Positions 16,254 through 25,234 are shown, counted from the stretch's first letter. The stretch is 36,347 nt of DNA from an uncultured Clostridium sp. (GCA_930982035.1 CAKNJL010000013.1:1-36347), one strand, 5' to 3'. The notes: a model not told the origin generated them from the letters alone. A program made the numbers and translations.

Positions 16254-17513
16254 TTATTCATTCACTCTTTTTATATTAGCCCCTATTTTTCTGAATTTTT
16301 CTTCGATATTTTCATAACCTCTATCAATATGTTCAAGATTATATATATCAGTTTCACCTTCGGCAGCGGTACCAGCAATAACTAAAGCTGCACCAGCCCT
16401 TAAATCAGATGAATATACAGGCGCACCATATAATTTTTTTACACCTTCAAAAAAGGCAGTTTTTCCTTGAGCCGTAATCTTTGCACCCATTTTATTTAAT
16501 TCTTCTGTATATTGAAATCTAGAATCCCATATACTTTCATTTATAGTACTTGTCCCATTTGCAAGTGACAATACAACACCCATTTGAGGTTGTAAATCCG
16601 TTGGAAATCCTGGATATGGTAAAGTCTTAATAGTTGCTCTATTTGGTCTTTTATTACACCAAACTCTAATGCTATCACCATTATCTTCAACATTACCACC
16701 AATTTCAACTATCTTAGCTGTAATTGATTCCAAGTGTTTTGTTATACAGTTTTTTATTAGTAAATCACCTTTAGTTGCAATAGCAGCAAGCATAAAAGTA
16801 CCTGCTTCGATTTGGTCAGGGACAACTGAATATGTGGCATTTCCTTTTAATTTTTCTACACCATTGATTTTAATTACATCAGTACCAGCACCCCTAATGT
16901 CAGCACCCATTGTATTTAAAAAGTTTGCTACGTCAACTATATGGGGTTCTTTGGCAGCATTGTCTATTATTGTAGTACCTTTTGCTAAAACTGCAGAAAG
17001 CATTACATTTATTGTAGCACCTACTGATACAATATCCATATATATAGGACAACCTTTTAATTTTTTTGCTTTAGCATAAATTTTACCTTTTTCTACAGTA
17101 ACATTTGCGCCTAGCAATTCAAATCCTTTTATATGTTGGTCAATTGGTCTTGCACCTAATTTACATCCTCCAGGCATACCAACTTCAATTTCGCCTTTCC
17201 TACTTAACATAGCTCCAATTATGTAATAAGAAGCTCTAAATTTACTTGTCAAATCTAGAGGAGCTTTTGTTGTAGTTATATTTGATGTGTCAATTGTTAT
17301 ACTATGTGCATCATTCCATGTTATTTTAGCACCTAATTGTTCTAATATTGTGCATGATATTTTTATATCACTTATATTTGGTAGATTTTCTATTGTACAA
17401 ACACCATCAATTAAAAGTGTGGCAGGTAAAATTGCTACGGCAGCATTTTTGGCACCACTGATGGTAACTTCACCTTTTAAAGGGGTGGGACCTTTTACAA
17501 CTAATTTTTCCAA
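16254..17513 (-). CDS. murA: UDP-N-acetylglucosamine 1-carboxyvinyltransferase
   Basis: 419 residues from TTG 17513 (MEKLVVKGPTPLKGEVTISGAKNA). This start fits the GGGGG at 17522-17526 and aligns with the normal MurA N-terminus; the track's TTG at 17528 overlaps that RBS. MurA transfers enolpyruvate from PEP to UDP-GlcNAc, the first committed step of peptidoglycan synthesis. The catalytic Cys is present in 'MPGGCKLGARPIDQH', so the enzyme should be fosfomycin-sensitive. Also seen: 'GAKNA' and 'PDQIEAGTFMLAA'. It lies between spoIIR and walJ on the same strand. Confidence 0.95.
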   Translation of the reverse strand: MEKLVVKGPTPLKGEVTISGAKNAAVAILPATLLIDGVCTIENLPNISDIKISCTILEQLGAKITWNDAHSITIDTSNITTTKAPLDLTSKFRASYYIIGAMLSRKGEIEVGMPGGCKLGARPIDQHIKGFELLGANVTVEKGKIYAKAKKLKGCPIYMDIVSVGATINVMLSAVLAKGTTIIDNAAKEPHIVDVANFLNTMGADIRGAGTDVIKINGVEKLKGNATYSVVPDQIEAGTFMLAAIATKGDLLIKNCITKHLESITAKIVEIGGNVEDNGDSIRVWCNKRPNRATIKTLPYPGFPTDLQPQMGVVLSLANGTSTINESIWDSRFQYTEELNKMGAKITAQGKTAFFEGVKKLYGAPVYSSDLRAGAALVIAGTAAEGETDIYNLEHIDRGYENIEEKFRKIGANIKRVNE

Positions 17514-17548
17514 TTTATATACCCCCAATATATATTAATTTTTAATTC

Positions 17549-17582
17549 TAAAATAAAATAGAGTGTATATGATAACACTCTA
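17549..17582 (-). terminator. Terminator of spoIIR
   Basis: On the minus strand TAGAGTGT...ACACTCTA followed by ATTTTATTTT. It separates spoIIR from murA. Confidence 0.65.
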
Positions 17583-17657
17583 CTACATACTAAAATATAC
17601 CATAAATTTGAAAGCATTGCAATAGGAGATAAAAAAATGCTTTGATTAGTTATAAAA

Positions 17658-18326
17658 TTATTTGTTACTTGCAGTTAGTAGACCGGTATTATTAAGAATT
17701 TCTAATATTTTAAACTTAATTTTAAAATCAAAACTGCTATTATCAGATACAATTGAAAATTCTTCATCAGTCAAAGTTTCTTCTAAATCTTCTTTAGACT
17801 CTTCGGGAACAACACCTGAAGTAACATCAGTAAAACATAAAGGAGGGAACATTACACACCACCAATTTTGTCCTTTTGCTTCTCCAATTTCTACTCTTAA
17901 AGCATCATAATAACCTGCTGGAAGAGATATATCTCCGTAATGTTTTGTAGGAAACTCGAAATTACCAATACGGACATTTACAGAATAATCAAAACCTTCA
18001 TTTTTAATAGTATCTAATGCAATTTGTTTAAAATTTTCAATATTTTGTTGTGCAATAGAAATAGCTTCTTCCTTAGTAGAACAATTAGAACAAAGTTCAT
18101 CCATATATTCTAATAATCTATCTCTTACAGTATATTTTAAATTTTGGTCGGCGTTACTATCACTATTAGCGATAACATGTAATCGAAAAACAGAATCGGC
18201 AATATCAGTAGATACATAATCAGCATATGAAATTGCACAAATAGTAGTATATATAAAAAATAAGAAAGTTAAAATTGTTACCATTTTTACCTTGGAATTA
18301 TTAAATAAATTTAAAATTTTTTTCAT
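17658..18326 (-). CDS. spoIIR: Stage II sporulation protein R
   Basis: 222 residues with an N-terminal hydrophobic signal (MVTILTFLFFIYTTICAISYA, about residues 15-35). 'DSVFRLHVIANSDSNADQNLKYTVRDRLLEYM' and 'GQNWWCVMFPPLCF' are signatures of SpoIIR. In Bacillus it is made in the forespore under sigma-F and signals across the septum so that SpoIIGA processes pro-sigma-E. The start follows GGAGGTAACTT. A TGTCGAA 7-mer, like a Spo0A box, lies at 18402-18408, but chance is likely. Confidence 0.93.
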   Translation of the reverse strand: MKKILNLFNNSKVKMVTILTFLFFIYTTICAISYADYVSTDIADSVFRLHVIANSDSNADQNLKYTVRDRLLEYMDELCSNCSTKEEAISIAQQNIENFKQIALDTIKNEGFDYSVNVRIGNFEFPTKHYGDISLPAGYYDALRVEIGEAKGQNWWCVMFPPLCFTDVTSGVVPEESKEDLEETLTDEEFSIVSDNSSFDFKIKFKILEILNNTGLLTASNK

Positions 18327-18438
18327 AAGTTACCTCCAATAAACTTTTTTTCTAAAATATTCTTTATATTAAGTATTAACAAAAAAAGAAAAATTATACA
18401 TTGTCGAAAAAAAACGATGATTTTTATTTGAAATATTA

Positions 18439-18472
18439 TTGACATATTTGTAATGAAATGGTAAAATTTACC
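18439..18472 (+). promoter_or_regulatory. Promoter with overlapping palindrome, MEDS-like gene
   Basis: TTGACA, 17 bp, TAAAAT (18462-18467). The -10 box lies inside GGTAAA-A-TTTACC (18460-18472), a possible repressor site. Confidence 0.6.
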
Positions 18473-18537
18473 AGTAAGCAAATCAACAAAATAGTTAATT
18501 CCGTATGAATATCTAAATTTGAAAGGAATGTTTTATA

Positions 18538-18996
18538 ATGAAAAATTTAACGAAAGAAAAAATTTGTGCATTTTATGCAAGTGATTATCATTTTGAAATG
18601 ATAAGCTTACCGTATATTAGTAAAAGTATGGATGAAAATAAAGAAATAATAATATTAACAGAAAATGATTTAGAAGACACAGTAAAAACTTTAATATCAA
18701 GGATGAACTTAAAAGATGCAAAGAAAAATAAAATTTTAGGGTTAGATTGGAAAGACAATGATTTAAGAAAATTTAAAGAAATTAGTAAAAGTACTAAGGA
18801 AAATAAAAATATGATTATTTTCATAAAAGGAAAGGAAAACTATATAGAAAACGTAAATAAAAATATAGAAAAATGGGTAGAAAATAAGGAAAATGTAAAA
18901 GTTATAGATTGTTATGAATTTTTTGAAGTAGAAAATAAAATAGATGATATAGCAGGGAAATATGATAAAATTTTAGGGACATCGAAGAAGGAATGA
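18538..18996 (+). CDS. MEDS (DcmR-type sensory) domain-like protein
   Basis: 152 residues, soluble. 'ICAFYASDYHFEMISLPYISKSMDENKEIIILTEND' resembles the start of MEDS domains (hxCxFYxSxxE...M..YI..GL..GE..hhhh), found in methanogen/methylotroph sensors and anti-sigma-like proteins. The remainder is charged alpha/beta sequence without other motifs. It stands alone between spoIIR (divergent) and a large palindrome with its own promoter. AAAGGA lies 11 bp before the ATG. Family assignment is by pattern only; ligand and partner unknown. Confidence 0.55.
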   Translation: MKNLTKEKICAFYASDYHFEMISLPYISKSMDENKEIIILTENDLEDTVKTLISRMNLKDAKKNKILGLDWKDNDLRKFKEISKSTKENKNMIIFIKGKENYIENVNKNIEKWVENKENVKVIDCYEFFEVENKIDDIAGKYDKILGTSKKE

Positions 18997-19008
18997 GGGA
19001 TGCTCTTT

Positions 19009-19163
19009 TGTCAATGGGTGGCGATAGGGACGGAGATGTCAATGGGGACGGAGATGTCAATGGGGACGGAGATTTTGACAACATTGTTAATGACAATGTT
19101 GTCAAAATCTCCGTCCCCATTGACACCCATTGACATCTCCGTCCCTATCGACACCCATTGACA
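19009..19163. repeat. 150-bp REP palindrome with tandem GGGGACGGAGATGTCAAT units
   Basis: The arms are near-perfect reverse complements around a TTGACAACATTGT/ACAATGTTGTCAA centre. The left arm contains GGGACGGAG three times and the right arm twice; the right arm lacks one 8-base GACGGAGA. Both ends finish in TGTCAATGGGTG/CACCCATTGACA. It lies 12 bp after the MEDS-like gene. Confidence 0.9.
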
Positions 19164-19186
19164 CAAATAAATTTATGGTGTAATAT
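19158..19186 (+). promoter_or_regulatory. Promoter of the UDPGP-pgm operon, -35 inside the palindrome
   Basis: TTGACA (19158-19163) is the last six bases of the palindrome; 17 bp later comes TAATAT (19181-19186). About 30 bp separates it from the start codon. Confidence 0.65.
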
Positions 19187-19222
19187 AAGTGTAACGAAAA
19201 AAAATGAGAAAGGATGAATATT

Positions 19223-20473
19223 ATGGACATAAGATTAGAAGAAGTAAAGAGTATTTTAAAAAAGTATGGTCAAGAACACTTATTAAATCATTATGATAAG
19301 CTTGATGAGGAAAAGAAAAAAGAATTATTAGATCAAATTGAAAATATTGATTTTGAACTTGTAAATGAACTATATAATAGTACAAAACAAACAAAAACAA
19401 AAAATAATGATAAAATAGAAGCAATAGATTATTTAGACAAATTTAAATTAAATGACAAATATAAATATTATGAAAATATAGGGAAAAAAGCAATTAAAGA
19501 AGGTAAGCTTGCTGCGGTTACAATGGCTGGAGGACAAGGAACAAGATTGGGTCATGATGGACCTAAAGGTACATATGATATTGGATTAGATTCTCATAAA
19601 TCTTTATTTGAATTATTATGTGATAATTTAAAAGAAGAAGGAAAGAAATATGGAGTAACAATTCCATGGTTTATAATGACAAGTAGGGAAAATAATAAAG
19701 ATACAGTTGAATTTTTCGAGAAACATAGATATTTTGGATATCAAAAAAATAAAAATATATTTTTCTTTGAACAAGGTGAACTTCCAATGATGGATACAGA
19801 AGGAAAAATATTAATTGGAGAAGATGGATTGGTAAAACTTGCAGCCGATGGACATGGAGGAATATATGAGTCTCTAGTAAAAACCAAAATGACAGATAAA
19901 ATGAGAGAATTAGGTGTTGAATGGGTATTTATTGGTGGAGTAGATAATTGTTTAGTAAAAATGGTAGATCCTGTTCTTATGGGAATAGCAATTGATAAAA
20001 AAGTTACAGTAGCTTGTAAATCAGTAGTAAAAGACAATCCTCATGAAAAAGTAGGAGTATTTTGTAGAAGAAATGGAAAACCAAATGTAATAGAGTATTC
20101 AGAAATAACAGATGAAATGGCAGAGGCAGTAGACGAAAATGGAGAGTTATTATATGGAGAATCACATATATTATGCAATTTATTTAGTATTGATGCAATT
20201 GAAAGGATGGGAAAAGAACCATTACCATATCATGTAGCATATAAAAAAGCAAAATATATAGATAAAGATGGAAATTTGGTTGTACCAGATTCTCCAAATG
20301 CATATAAATTTGAAGCATTTTTATTTGATGCTTTTGGTGAAGTAGATGATATGGCAATTCTAAGAGTAAAAAGGGAAGAAGAATTTGCACCAGTAAAAAA
20401 TGCAGATTCAGCAGGAGTAGATTGCCCTAAGACAGCAAGAGAATTATATAAGAAGTTTTATCATTTAGATTAA
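19223..20473 (+). CDS. UDPGP-family UDP-sugar pyrophosphorylase (UAP1-like)
   Basis: 416 residues from ATG 19223, 10 bp after AGAAAGG; the ATG at 19214 sits only 1 bp after it. The nucleotide site 'AAVTMAGGQGTRLGHDGPKGTYDIGL' (about residues 95-120), 'PWFIMTSREN', 'GHGGIYESL' and 'VFIGGVDNCLVKM' belong to the eukaryote-type UDPGP/UAP family, not to GtaB or GlmU. It makes UDP-glucose or UDP-GlcNAc from UTP and the sugar 1-phosphate; which one cannot be read from sequence. A phosphoglucomutase follows 33 bp later, which favours UDP-glucose (inference). Confidence 0.88.
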   Translation: MDIRLEEVKSILKKYGQEHLLNHYDKLDEEKKKELLDQIENIDFELVNELYNSTKQTKTKNNDKIEAIDYLDKFKLNDKYKYYENIGKKAIKEGKLAAVTMAGGQGTRLGHDGPKGTYDIGLDSHKSLFELLCDNLKEEGKKYGVTIPWFIMTSRENNKDTVEFFEKHRYFGYQKNKNIFFFEQGELPMMDTEGKILIGEDGLVKLAADGHGGIYESLVKTKMTDKMRELGVEWVFIGGVDNCLVKMVDPVLMGIAIDKKVTVACKSVVKDNPHEKVGVFCRRNGKPNVIEYSEITDEMAEAVDENGELLYGESHILCNLFSIDAIERMGKEPLPYHVAYKKAKYIDKDGNLVVPDSPNAYKFEAFLFDAFGEVDDMAILRVKREEEFAPVKNADSAGVDCPKTARELYKKFYHLD

Positions 20474-20506
20474 AAATTTATTGGTAAAGAAAAAGGAGGT
20501 CTTCAT

Positions 20507-22237
20507 ATGAATTATTTAGAAGAATACAAAAAATGGTATGAGAGTCCAGAATTTGATGAAGAAACAAAAAAAGAATTGTTAGCAATCAAAGATGATGAAA
20601 AAGAGATAGAAGACAGATTTTACAAAGAGTTAGAATTTGGAACAGCTGGGCTTAGGGGAATAATAGGTGCAGGAACAAACAGAATGAACAAATATACAGT
20701 AGGAAAAGCAACACAAGGATTAGCAAATTACATTTTAGAGCAAGGAACTCAAAATAAAGGTGTAGCAATAAGTTATGATTCAAGAAAAATGTCAAAAGAA
20801 TTTAGTATGCAAACAGCATTGATTTTATGTGCAAATGGTATAAAAACATATTTATTTGAAAGTTTAAGACCAGTTCCAGAGTTATCTTTTGCTATAAGAG
20901 AACTAAAATGTACAGCAGGAATAATGATAACAGCAAGTCATAATCCACCAAAATATAACGGATATAAAGTGTACTGGGATGATGGTGCACAAATAGTCTC
21001 TCCAAGAGATAAAGATATTATAGCTAAAGTAAGAGCAGTTGAAAACTTTACTCAAATAAAAGAAATTTCAGAAGAAGAGGCAAAAAACAAAGGATTACTA
21101 AATTTTGTAGGAAAAGAAATGGATGACAAATATATTGAAAAATTAAAAAGTTTAGTTTTAAATCCAGATATAGTTAAAGAGCAAGGAAAAAAATTAAAAG
21201 TAGTATATACACCATTACATGGAACGGGAAATATGGTAGCAGAAAGATTATTAAAAGAAATAGGTATAGAAAACCTATATGTTGTACCAGAACAAAAAGA
21301 GCCAGATGGTAATTTCCCAACAGTAGATTATCCAAACCCAGAAGACCCAAAAGCATTTACATTAGCATTAGAATTAGCTAAAAAAGTTGACGCAGATGTA
21401 GTTTTGGCAACAGATCCAGATGCTGATAGATTAGGAATTTTTACAAAAGATGAAAAAACAGGAGAATATAAAACTTACACAGGAAATATGTCAGCACTAT
21501 TAATTGCAGAATATAGAATATCACAAATGAAAGAAAAAGGAATGTTGCCTGAAAATGGAATGATAATAACAACAATAGTATCTTCAAATTTAACAAAAGC
21601 AATAGGAGAATATTACGGATTAGAAGTAATTGAAGTATTAACAGGATTTAAAAATATAGGTGCTATTATGAGAAAAGCAGAAGAAAATCAAGATAAAAAA
21701 TATGTATTCGGATTTGAAGAAAGCTATGGTTGTTTAATTGGAGATTATGCAAGAGATAAAGACGGAATAGCAGCAGTAATGGCACTTTGTGAAGCAGCAT
21801 GTTATTATAAATCAAAAAATAAAACATTATGGGATCAAATGAATGATATATATGAAAAATATGGATATTATAAAGAGGCACAAGTTTCTATTGTTAGAGA
21901 AGGTGCAGAAGGTGCAGAAGAAATAAAACAGATGATGACAAATACACGTAATAAGGATATAGAAAAAATTGGAGATTATAAAGTTTTAACATTTAAAGAT
22001 ATAGAAAAAGATTATGTTAAAGATATGGTATCAGGGGAAATATCAAAGACGGGATTGCCAAAGTCAAATGTTCTATATTATGAATTAGAAGATAATAGTT
22101 GGTGCTGTGTTAGACCTTCTGGAACAGAGCCAAAAATAAAATTATATATGGGTATAAAGGGTAAGACAGATGAAGAGGCAAGTGAAAAATTAGAAAAATT
22201 AAAAACAGCAATGCTAAAAATTGTTAATGGAGATTGA
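20507..22237 (+). CDS. Alpha-phosphoglucomutase / phosphosugar mutase (PgcA-like)
   Basis: 576 residues, the long form typified by Bacillus PgcA and eukaryotic PGM2. Shows 'ELEFGTAGLRGIIGAGTNRMN', the active-site serine in TASHNPPKYNGYKVYW (about residues 143-158), the metal loop DPDADRLGI (about 304-312), the sugar-binding GFEESYG and the phosphate-binding 'RPSGTEPKIKLY' near the C-terminus. It interconverts glucose 6-phosphate and glucose 1-phosphate. RBS AAGGAGG. Co-transcribed with the pyrophosphorylase; together they would supply UDP-sugar for envelope glycolipids or wall polymers. Confidence 0.92.
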   Translation: MNYLEEYKKWYESPEFDEETKKELLAIKDDEKEIEDRFYKELEFGTAGLRGIIGAGTNRMNKYTVGKATQGLANYILEQGTQNKGVAISYDSRKMSKEFSMQTALILCANGIKTYLFESLRPVPELSFAIRELKCTAGIMITASHNPPKYNGYKVYWDDGAQIVSPRDKDIIAKVRAVENFTQIKEISEEEAKNKGLLNFVGKEMDDKYIEKLKSLVLNPDIVKEQGKKLKVVYTPLHGTGNMVAERLLKEIGIENLYVVPEQKEPDGNFPTVDYPNPEDPKAFTLALELAKKVDADVVLATDPDADRLGIFTKDEKTGEYKTYTGNMSALLIAEYRISQMKEKGMLPENGMIITTIVSSNLTKAIGEYYGLEVIEVLTGFKNIGAIMRKAEENQDKKYVFGFEESYGCLIGDYARDKDGIAAVMALCEAACYYKSKNKTLWDQMNDIYEKYGYYKEAQVSIVREGAEGAEEIKQMMTNTRNKDIEKIGDYKVLTFKDIEKDYVKDMVSGEISKTGLPKSNVLYYELEDNSWCCVRPSGTEPKIKLYMGIKGKTDEEASEKLEKLKTAMLKIVNGD

Positions 22238-22284
22238 AATGATATTCATAAAAATTTGAGTTTCCTTTAATTAAATCCAATTAT

Positions 22285-22532
22285 AGTTAATAAAAGTAGT
22301 ACCTTGAGGGACCTATATATTATAAAAAGATAAACGATTTTGCGTATCTAAATTTGAAGTTAGAAATAACCAATAAAAACATGAGGGATGTTCACGGTAC
22401 TCGCGGAACGCGAGGGTCTGAGTGAAAGAGGCTCATGTTTTTATTGTGTTAGTTCTTCGAAAATTTAGCTTATACTAAATCGTTTATCTTTTTATAATAT
22501 ATAGGTCCCTCAAGGTACTACTTTTATTAACT
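22285..22532. repeat. 248-bp inverted-repeat element with conserved apex
   Basis: The outer 56 bp (AGTTAATAAAAGTAGTACC...AAACGATTT) match the right end perfectly as reverse complement. The inner arms pair imperfectly to AATAAAAACATGAG/CTCATGTTTTTATT. The apex is 'ggatgttcacggtactcgcggaacgcgagggtctgagtgaaagag' with CTCGCG-GAA-CGCGAG. It sits between converging genes and holds no ORF. The apex matches the element at 27710 in reverse complement. Confidence 0.9.
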
Positions 22533-22544
22533 GTAACTGAATTT

Positions 22545-23249
22545 TTACTTCCAATCATCCAAATTTCTTTTAATAGCTCCAAACAGATTAGCCCTAACCA
22601 TAGGAATACTCTTAGAAAGTGAAAAAATCAAATTCTTCATATCTTCTCTTTTCGAAGTTCCATCCATAGGACAAACCTTGGGCATAACAGATATATTATT
22701 TCTCCTAACAAACCTCCTAATTTCCTTTTCAGGAGTATAAACAAGAGGTCTAATCAAAGTTATTTTAGATCTATCCATATAGCTTTTAGGAGAAAAAGTC
22801 CCAATATTACCAGTATATAACAAATTTAAAAGAAAAGTTTCTAAAACATCATCTTGATTATGACCAAGAGCTATCTTATTACAACCTTCTCTTATTGCAA
22901 TAGAATTAATAACACCTCTACGCAAATTGGCACATAAAGAACATGGATTTTTCTCTTTTCTAATATCAAAAACAATTTCTTTTGCATTACTATTTTCTAT
23001 AAATAAAGGAATATCAACTTCTTTACAAATATTTTTTAAAAAAGCAATATCAAAAAAATCAAAACCAGGATTTACACTTACTGCAATAATATCAAATTTT
23101 TTAGGATAAAATATTTGTAAATTTTTGAATGCTTTTAACATAGTAATTGAATCTTTCCCGCCAGAAAGACAAATTGCTATTTTATCTCCTTCATCTATCA
23201 TTTTATATTCTTCTATAGCTTTTCGCATATGACTTAATATTCTTTGCAT
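22545..23249 (-). CDS. TtcA/TilS-family PP-loop ATPase (tRNA 2-thiocytidine synthesis type)
   Basis: 234 residues from ATG 23249, after GGTGATTAAA; the track start at 23327 lies in an AT-rich leader. The PP-loop SGGKDS (about residues 29-34) is followed by 'CSLCANLRRGVI' and 'LGHNQDDVLETFLLNL', typical of TtcA-type enzymes that adenylate and thiolate tRNA via an iron-sulfur cluster. A third cysteine is in 'MPKVCPMDG'. In Gram-positives this is often annotated tRNA 2-thiocytidine(32) biosynthesis protein; the precise target is not proven. Confidence 0.85.
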   Translation of the reverse strand: MQRILSHMRKAIEEYKMIDEGDKIAICLSGGKDSITMLKAFKNLQIFYPKKFDIIAVSVNPGFDFFDIAFLKNICKEVDIPLFIENSNAKEIVFDIRKEKNPCSLCANLRRGVINSIAIREGCNKIALGHNQDDVLETFLLNLLYTGNIGTFSPKSYMDRSKITLIRPLVYTPEKEIRRFVRRNNISVMPKVCPMDGTSKREDMKNLIFSLSKSIPMVRANLFGAIKRNLDDWK

Positions 23250-23333
23250 TTTAATCACCATAAATATTATATCAAAGTTTGTCAAGAGCAAATATTGAAT
23301 TAGATAAGTTTTTACTTGATGTTTCAAAGAAAA

Positions 23334-23535
23334 CAGGGAAATTTAATCATATTACAATTATGTTACAAAAGGAAATATTTGTAAGTATCTAATGTTAAAT
23401 TATATGACCTGTAACAATAATCAGTTAAAAATTTTAAAAAATAGTAATAGAAATATAAATTTTTATAAAAAAACGCATAATATTTTACATTATATGGTAA
23501 TTGTAATATTTCTGTAATATGATTAAATTTCCCTG
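23334..23535. repeat. 202-bp inverted-repeat element
   Basis: CAGGGAAATTTAATCATATTACA (23 bp) at the left is exactly repeated inverted at the right (TGTAATATGATTAAATTTCCCTG). The interior is AT-rich, without ORF. It occupies most of the ttcA-like/tRNA gap. Confidence 0.85.
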
Positions 23536-23553
23536 AAAGATATGTTAAGAATA

Positions 23554-23582
23554 TTGATTTTTTAGGTGTAATATATTATAAT
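23554..23582 (+). promoter_or_regulatory. tRNA-Arg promoter
   Basis: TTGATT, 17 bp, TATAAT, about 30 bp before the mature tRNA. Confidence 0.7.
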
Positions 23583-23612
23583 ATTTTTTGATAACTTTCT
23601 TAAACCCTATAT

Positions 23613-23688
<76 letters not shown>

Positions 23689-23737
23689 AATTTAAAAGAC
23701 AAAAAAGATTAGGCATAATTTAAGAATAATAACAAGT

Positions 23738-23766
23738 GGAACGATTTGGCCCGTCCCTAACGTTCC
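23738..23766. repeat. REP-like hairpin GGAACG...CGTTCC
   Basis: GGAACG (23738-23743) with CGTTCC (23761-23766), loop ATTTGGCCCGTCCCTAA. Same family as 12201-12229. It lies between the tRNA and tadA. Confidence 0.65.
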
Positions 23767-23792
23767 GTTTAGTCCCTGAAAGGAAAAAATAA

Positions 23793-24257
23793 ATGGAAGA
23801 AAAATTCATGCAAGAAGCCTTAAAAGAAGCAAAAAAAGCATATGACAAATTAGAAGTTCCTGTAGGTTGTGTTATTGTAAAGGATGGGAAAATAATTGGC
23901 AGAGGACATAATTTAAAAGAAACAAAAAAAGACACAACAAAACATGCGGAAATAATAGCAATACAAAAAGCAAGTAAAAAATTAGATAGTTGGAGATTAC
24001 TAGATTGTGAGATGTATGTGACGCTAGAGCCATGTAGTATGTGTGCAGGAGCAATTATCAATTCAAGAATAAAAAAAATATATATAGGTGCATTAGATGA
24101 AAAAACAGGAGTAGCAGGCTCTGTATTTAATTTATTTGAAGACTACACTTTTAATCATAAAGTAGAAGTAGAAAAAGGCATATTAAAAGAAGAATGTGAA
24201 AAAATTATAAAAGATTTTTTTAAAGAACTTAGAAAACAAAAGGTCAAAAAACTATAA
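23793..24257 (+). CDS. tadA: tRNA-specific adenosine deaminase
   Basis: 154 residues. The zinc-dependent deaminase motifs HAE (in TTKHAEIIAIQKA, about residue 51) and PCSMC (about 82-86) are intact, as are 'GCVIVKDGKIIGRGHN' and 'GALDEKTGVAGS'. TadA converts A34 to inosine in tRNA-Arg(ACG). The start follows AAAGGAAAAAATAA. Its position upstream of the SRP RNA and dnaX is the usual one in Firmicutes. Confidence 0.95.
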   Translation: MEEKFMQEALKEAKKAYDKLEVPVGCVIVKDGKIIGRGHNLKETKKDTTKHAEIIAIQKASKKLDSWRLLDCEMYVTLEPCSMCAGAIINSRIKKIYIGALDEKTGVAGSVFNLFEDYTFNHKVEVEKGILKEECEKIIKDFFKELRKQKVKKL

Positions 24258-24408
24258 ATTTTAAATGATTATAATAGGAAATATAAAAAAACAAAAAATT
24301 AAATATTCTAAAAATAATATGAAACTTTAAGTTATGTAGCTTAAAGCAAAAATAAAACTTAAAAAATGAATAACCAAACAATATATAAAACAAAATTTGG
24401 AGGTAAAA

Positions 24409-25161
24409 ATGTTAAATAGACTAAAAAACATTACTAAGACCAAAAGTTTTCACATTTGTATGATAATTGTAATAATAACAGTTATTTTATTTGTAGTAGG
24501 AATGTTAGCTTTAAGATATAATGTAGAAGGCGAGACAAATATGCCATTTAAATTAAGTAAAATAACAATAATAAGTTCACAAGAAGGAATAGATGATGGA
24601 CAAACAGATACTAGATGGTCATTTGATGTACACCAAGCAAATGATATATATTTATATATTGAAAAAAATAATGAATATGACAAAACAGAAATTATAAAAT
24701 CAATAAATATAAACAATTTCCAAATTGAAACAGAAAACAAAGACAATGTAAAAATATATAAACCAGATACAGAAGAAGAAAATGTATTATTTAAATATAA
24801 AGATGAAGATATAGTAGAGAGTTTAGAATATATAGGAGATGTAGAATCTGATTTGAAAAATTTAAAAATATCTAATCAAGGAGGAATTGTTGCTTTCAGA
24901 TGTTCAAATAATTATGTGGCAAAATATAAATCAGATGAAGAAGAGATTAATCATGGTGAATTATTGAAAAAAGCGGGAATTACAGAAGAAAAATTAAAAA
25001 TGAGTTTAACATTTAATTTAAATATAATTTTGGAAAGTGGAAAAGAATATCAAGCAGAGATAAAAACAGAATTACCAACAGGAAATGTTATAGAAGAAGG
25101 AAATACATCTATAGAGATAACAGATTTAAAAGATATAGTTTTTAAAAGAATAAAGAATTAA
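24409..25161 (+). CDS. Membrane-anchored protein of unknown function
   Basis: 250 residues from ATG 24409, just after GGAGG; the track's TTG at 24397 overlaps the RBS. One N-terminal hydrophobic helix (FHICMIIVIITVILFVVGMLALRY, about residues 14-37) is followed by about 210 outward-facing, acidic residues with beta-like character ('FKLSKITIISSQEGIDDG...TRWSFDVHQANDIYLYIEKN', 'LTFNLNIILESGKEYQAEIKTELP'). No family recognised. It lies between tadA and the SRP RNA and appears to be an insertion into an otherwise conserved gene order. Confidence 0.8.
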   Translation: MLNRLKNITKTKSFHICMIIVIITVILFVVGMLALRYNVEGETNMPFKLSKITIISSQEGIDDGQTDTRWSFDVHQANDIYLYIEKNNEYDKTEIIKSININNFQIETENKDNVKIYKPDTEEENVLFKYKDEDIVESLEYIGDVESDLKNLKISNQGGIVAFRCSNNYVAKYKSDEEEINHGELLKKAGITEEKLKMSLTFNLNIILESGKEYQAEIKTELPTGNVIEEGNTSIEITDLKDIVFKRIKN

Positions 25162-25234
25162 TTCTTTGATGAGTTTGGAAACAAAGAAAAATCATTATTT
25201 CTCGAGCCTAAAATTAAAAAAATTAGATTAATAC

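Noticed and set aside
18402-18408. Spo0A box (TGTCGAA) upstream of spoIIR
   Set aside because: A 7-mer is expected by chance; spoIIR is classically sigma-F dependent and no supporting promoter layout was seen. Similar TGTCGA motifs near 14121 and 15208 are equally weak.
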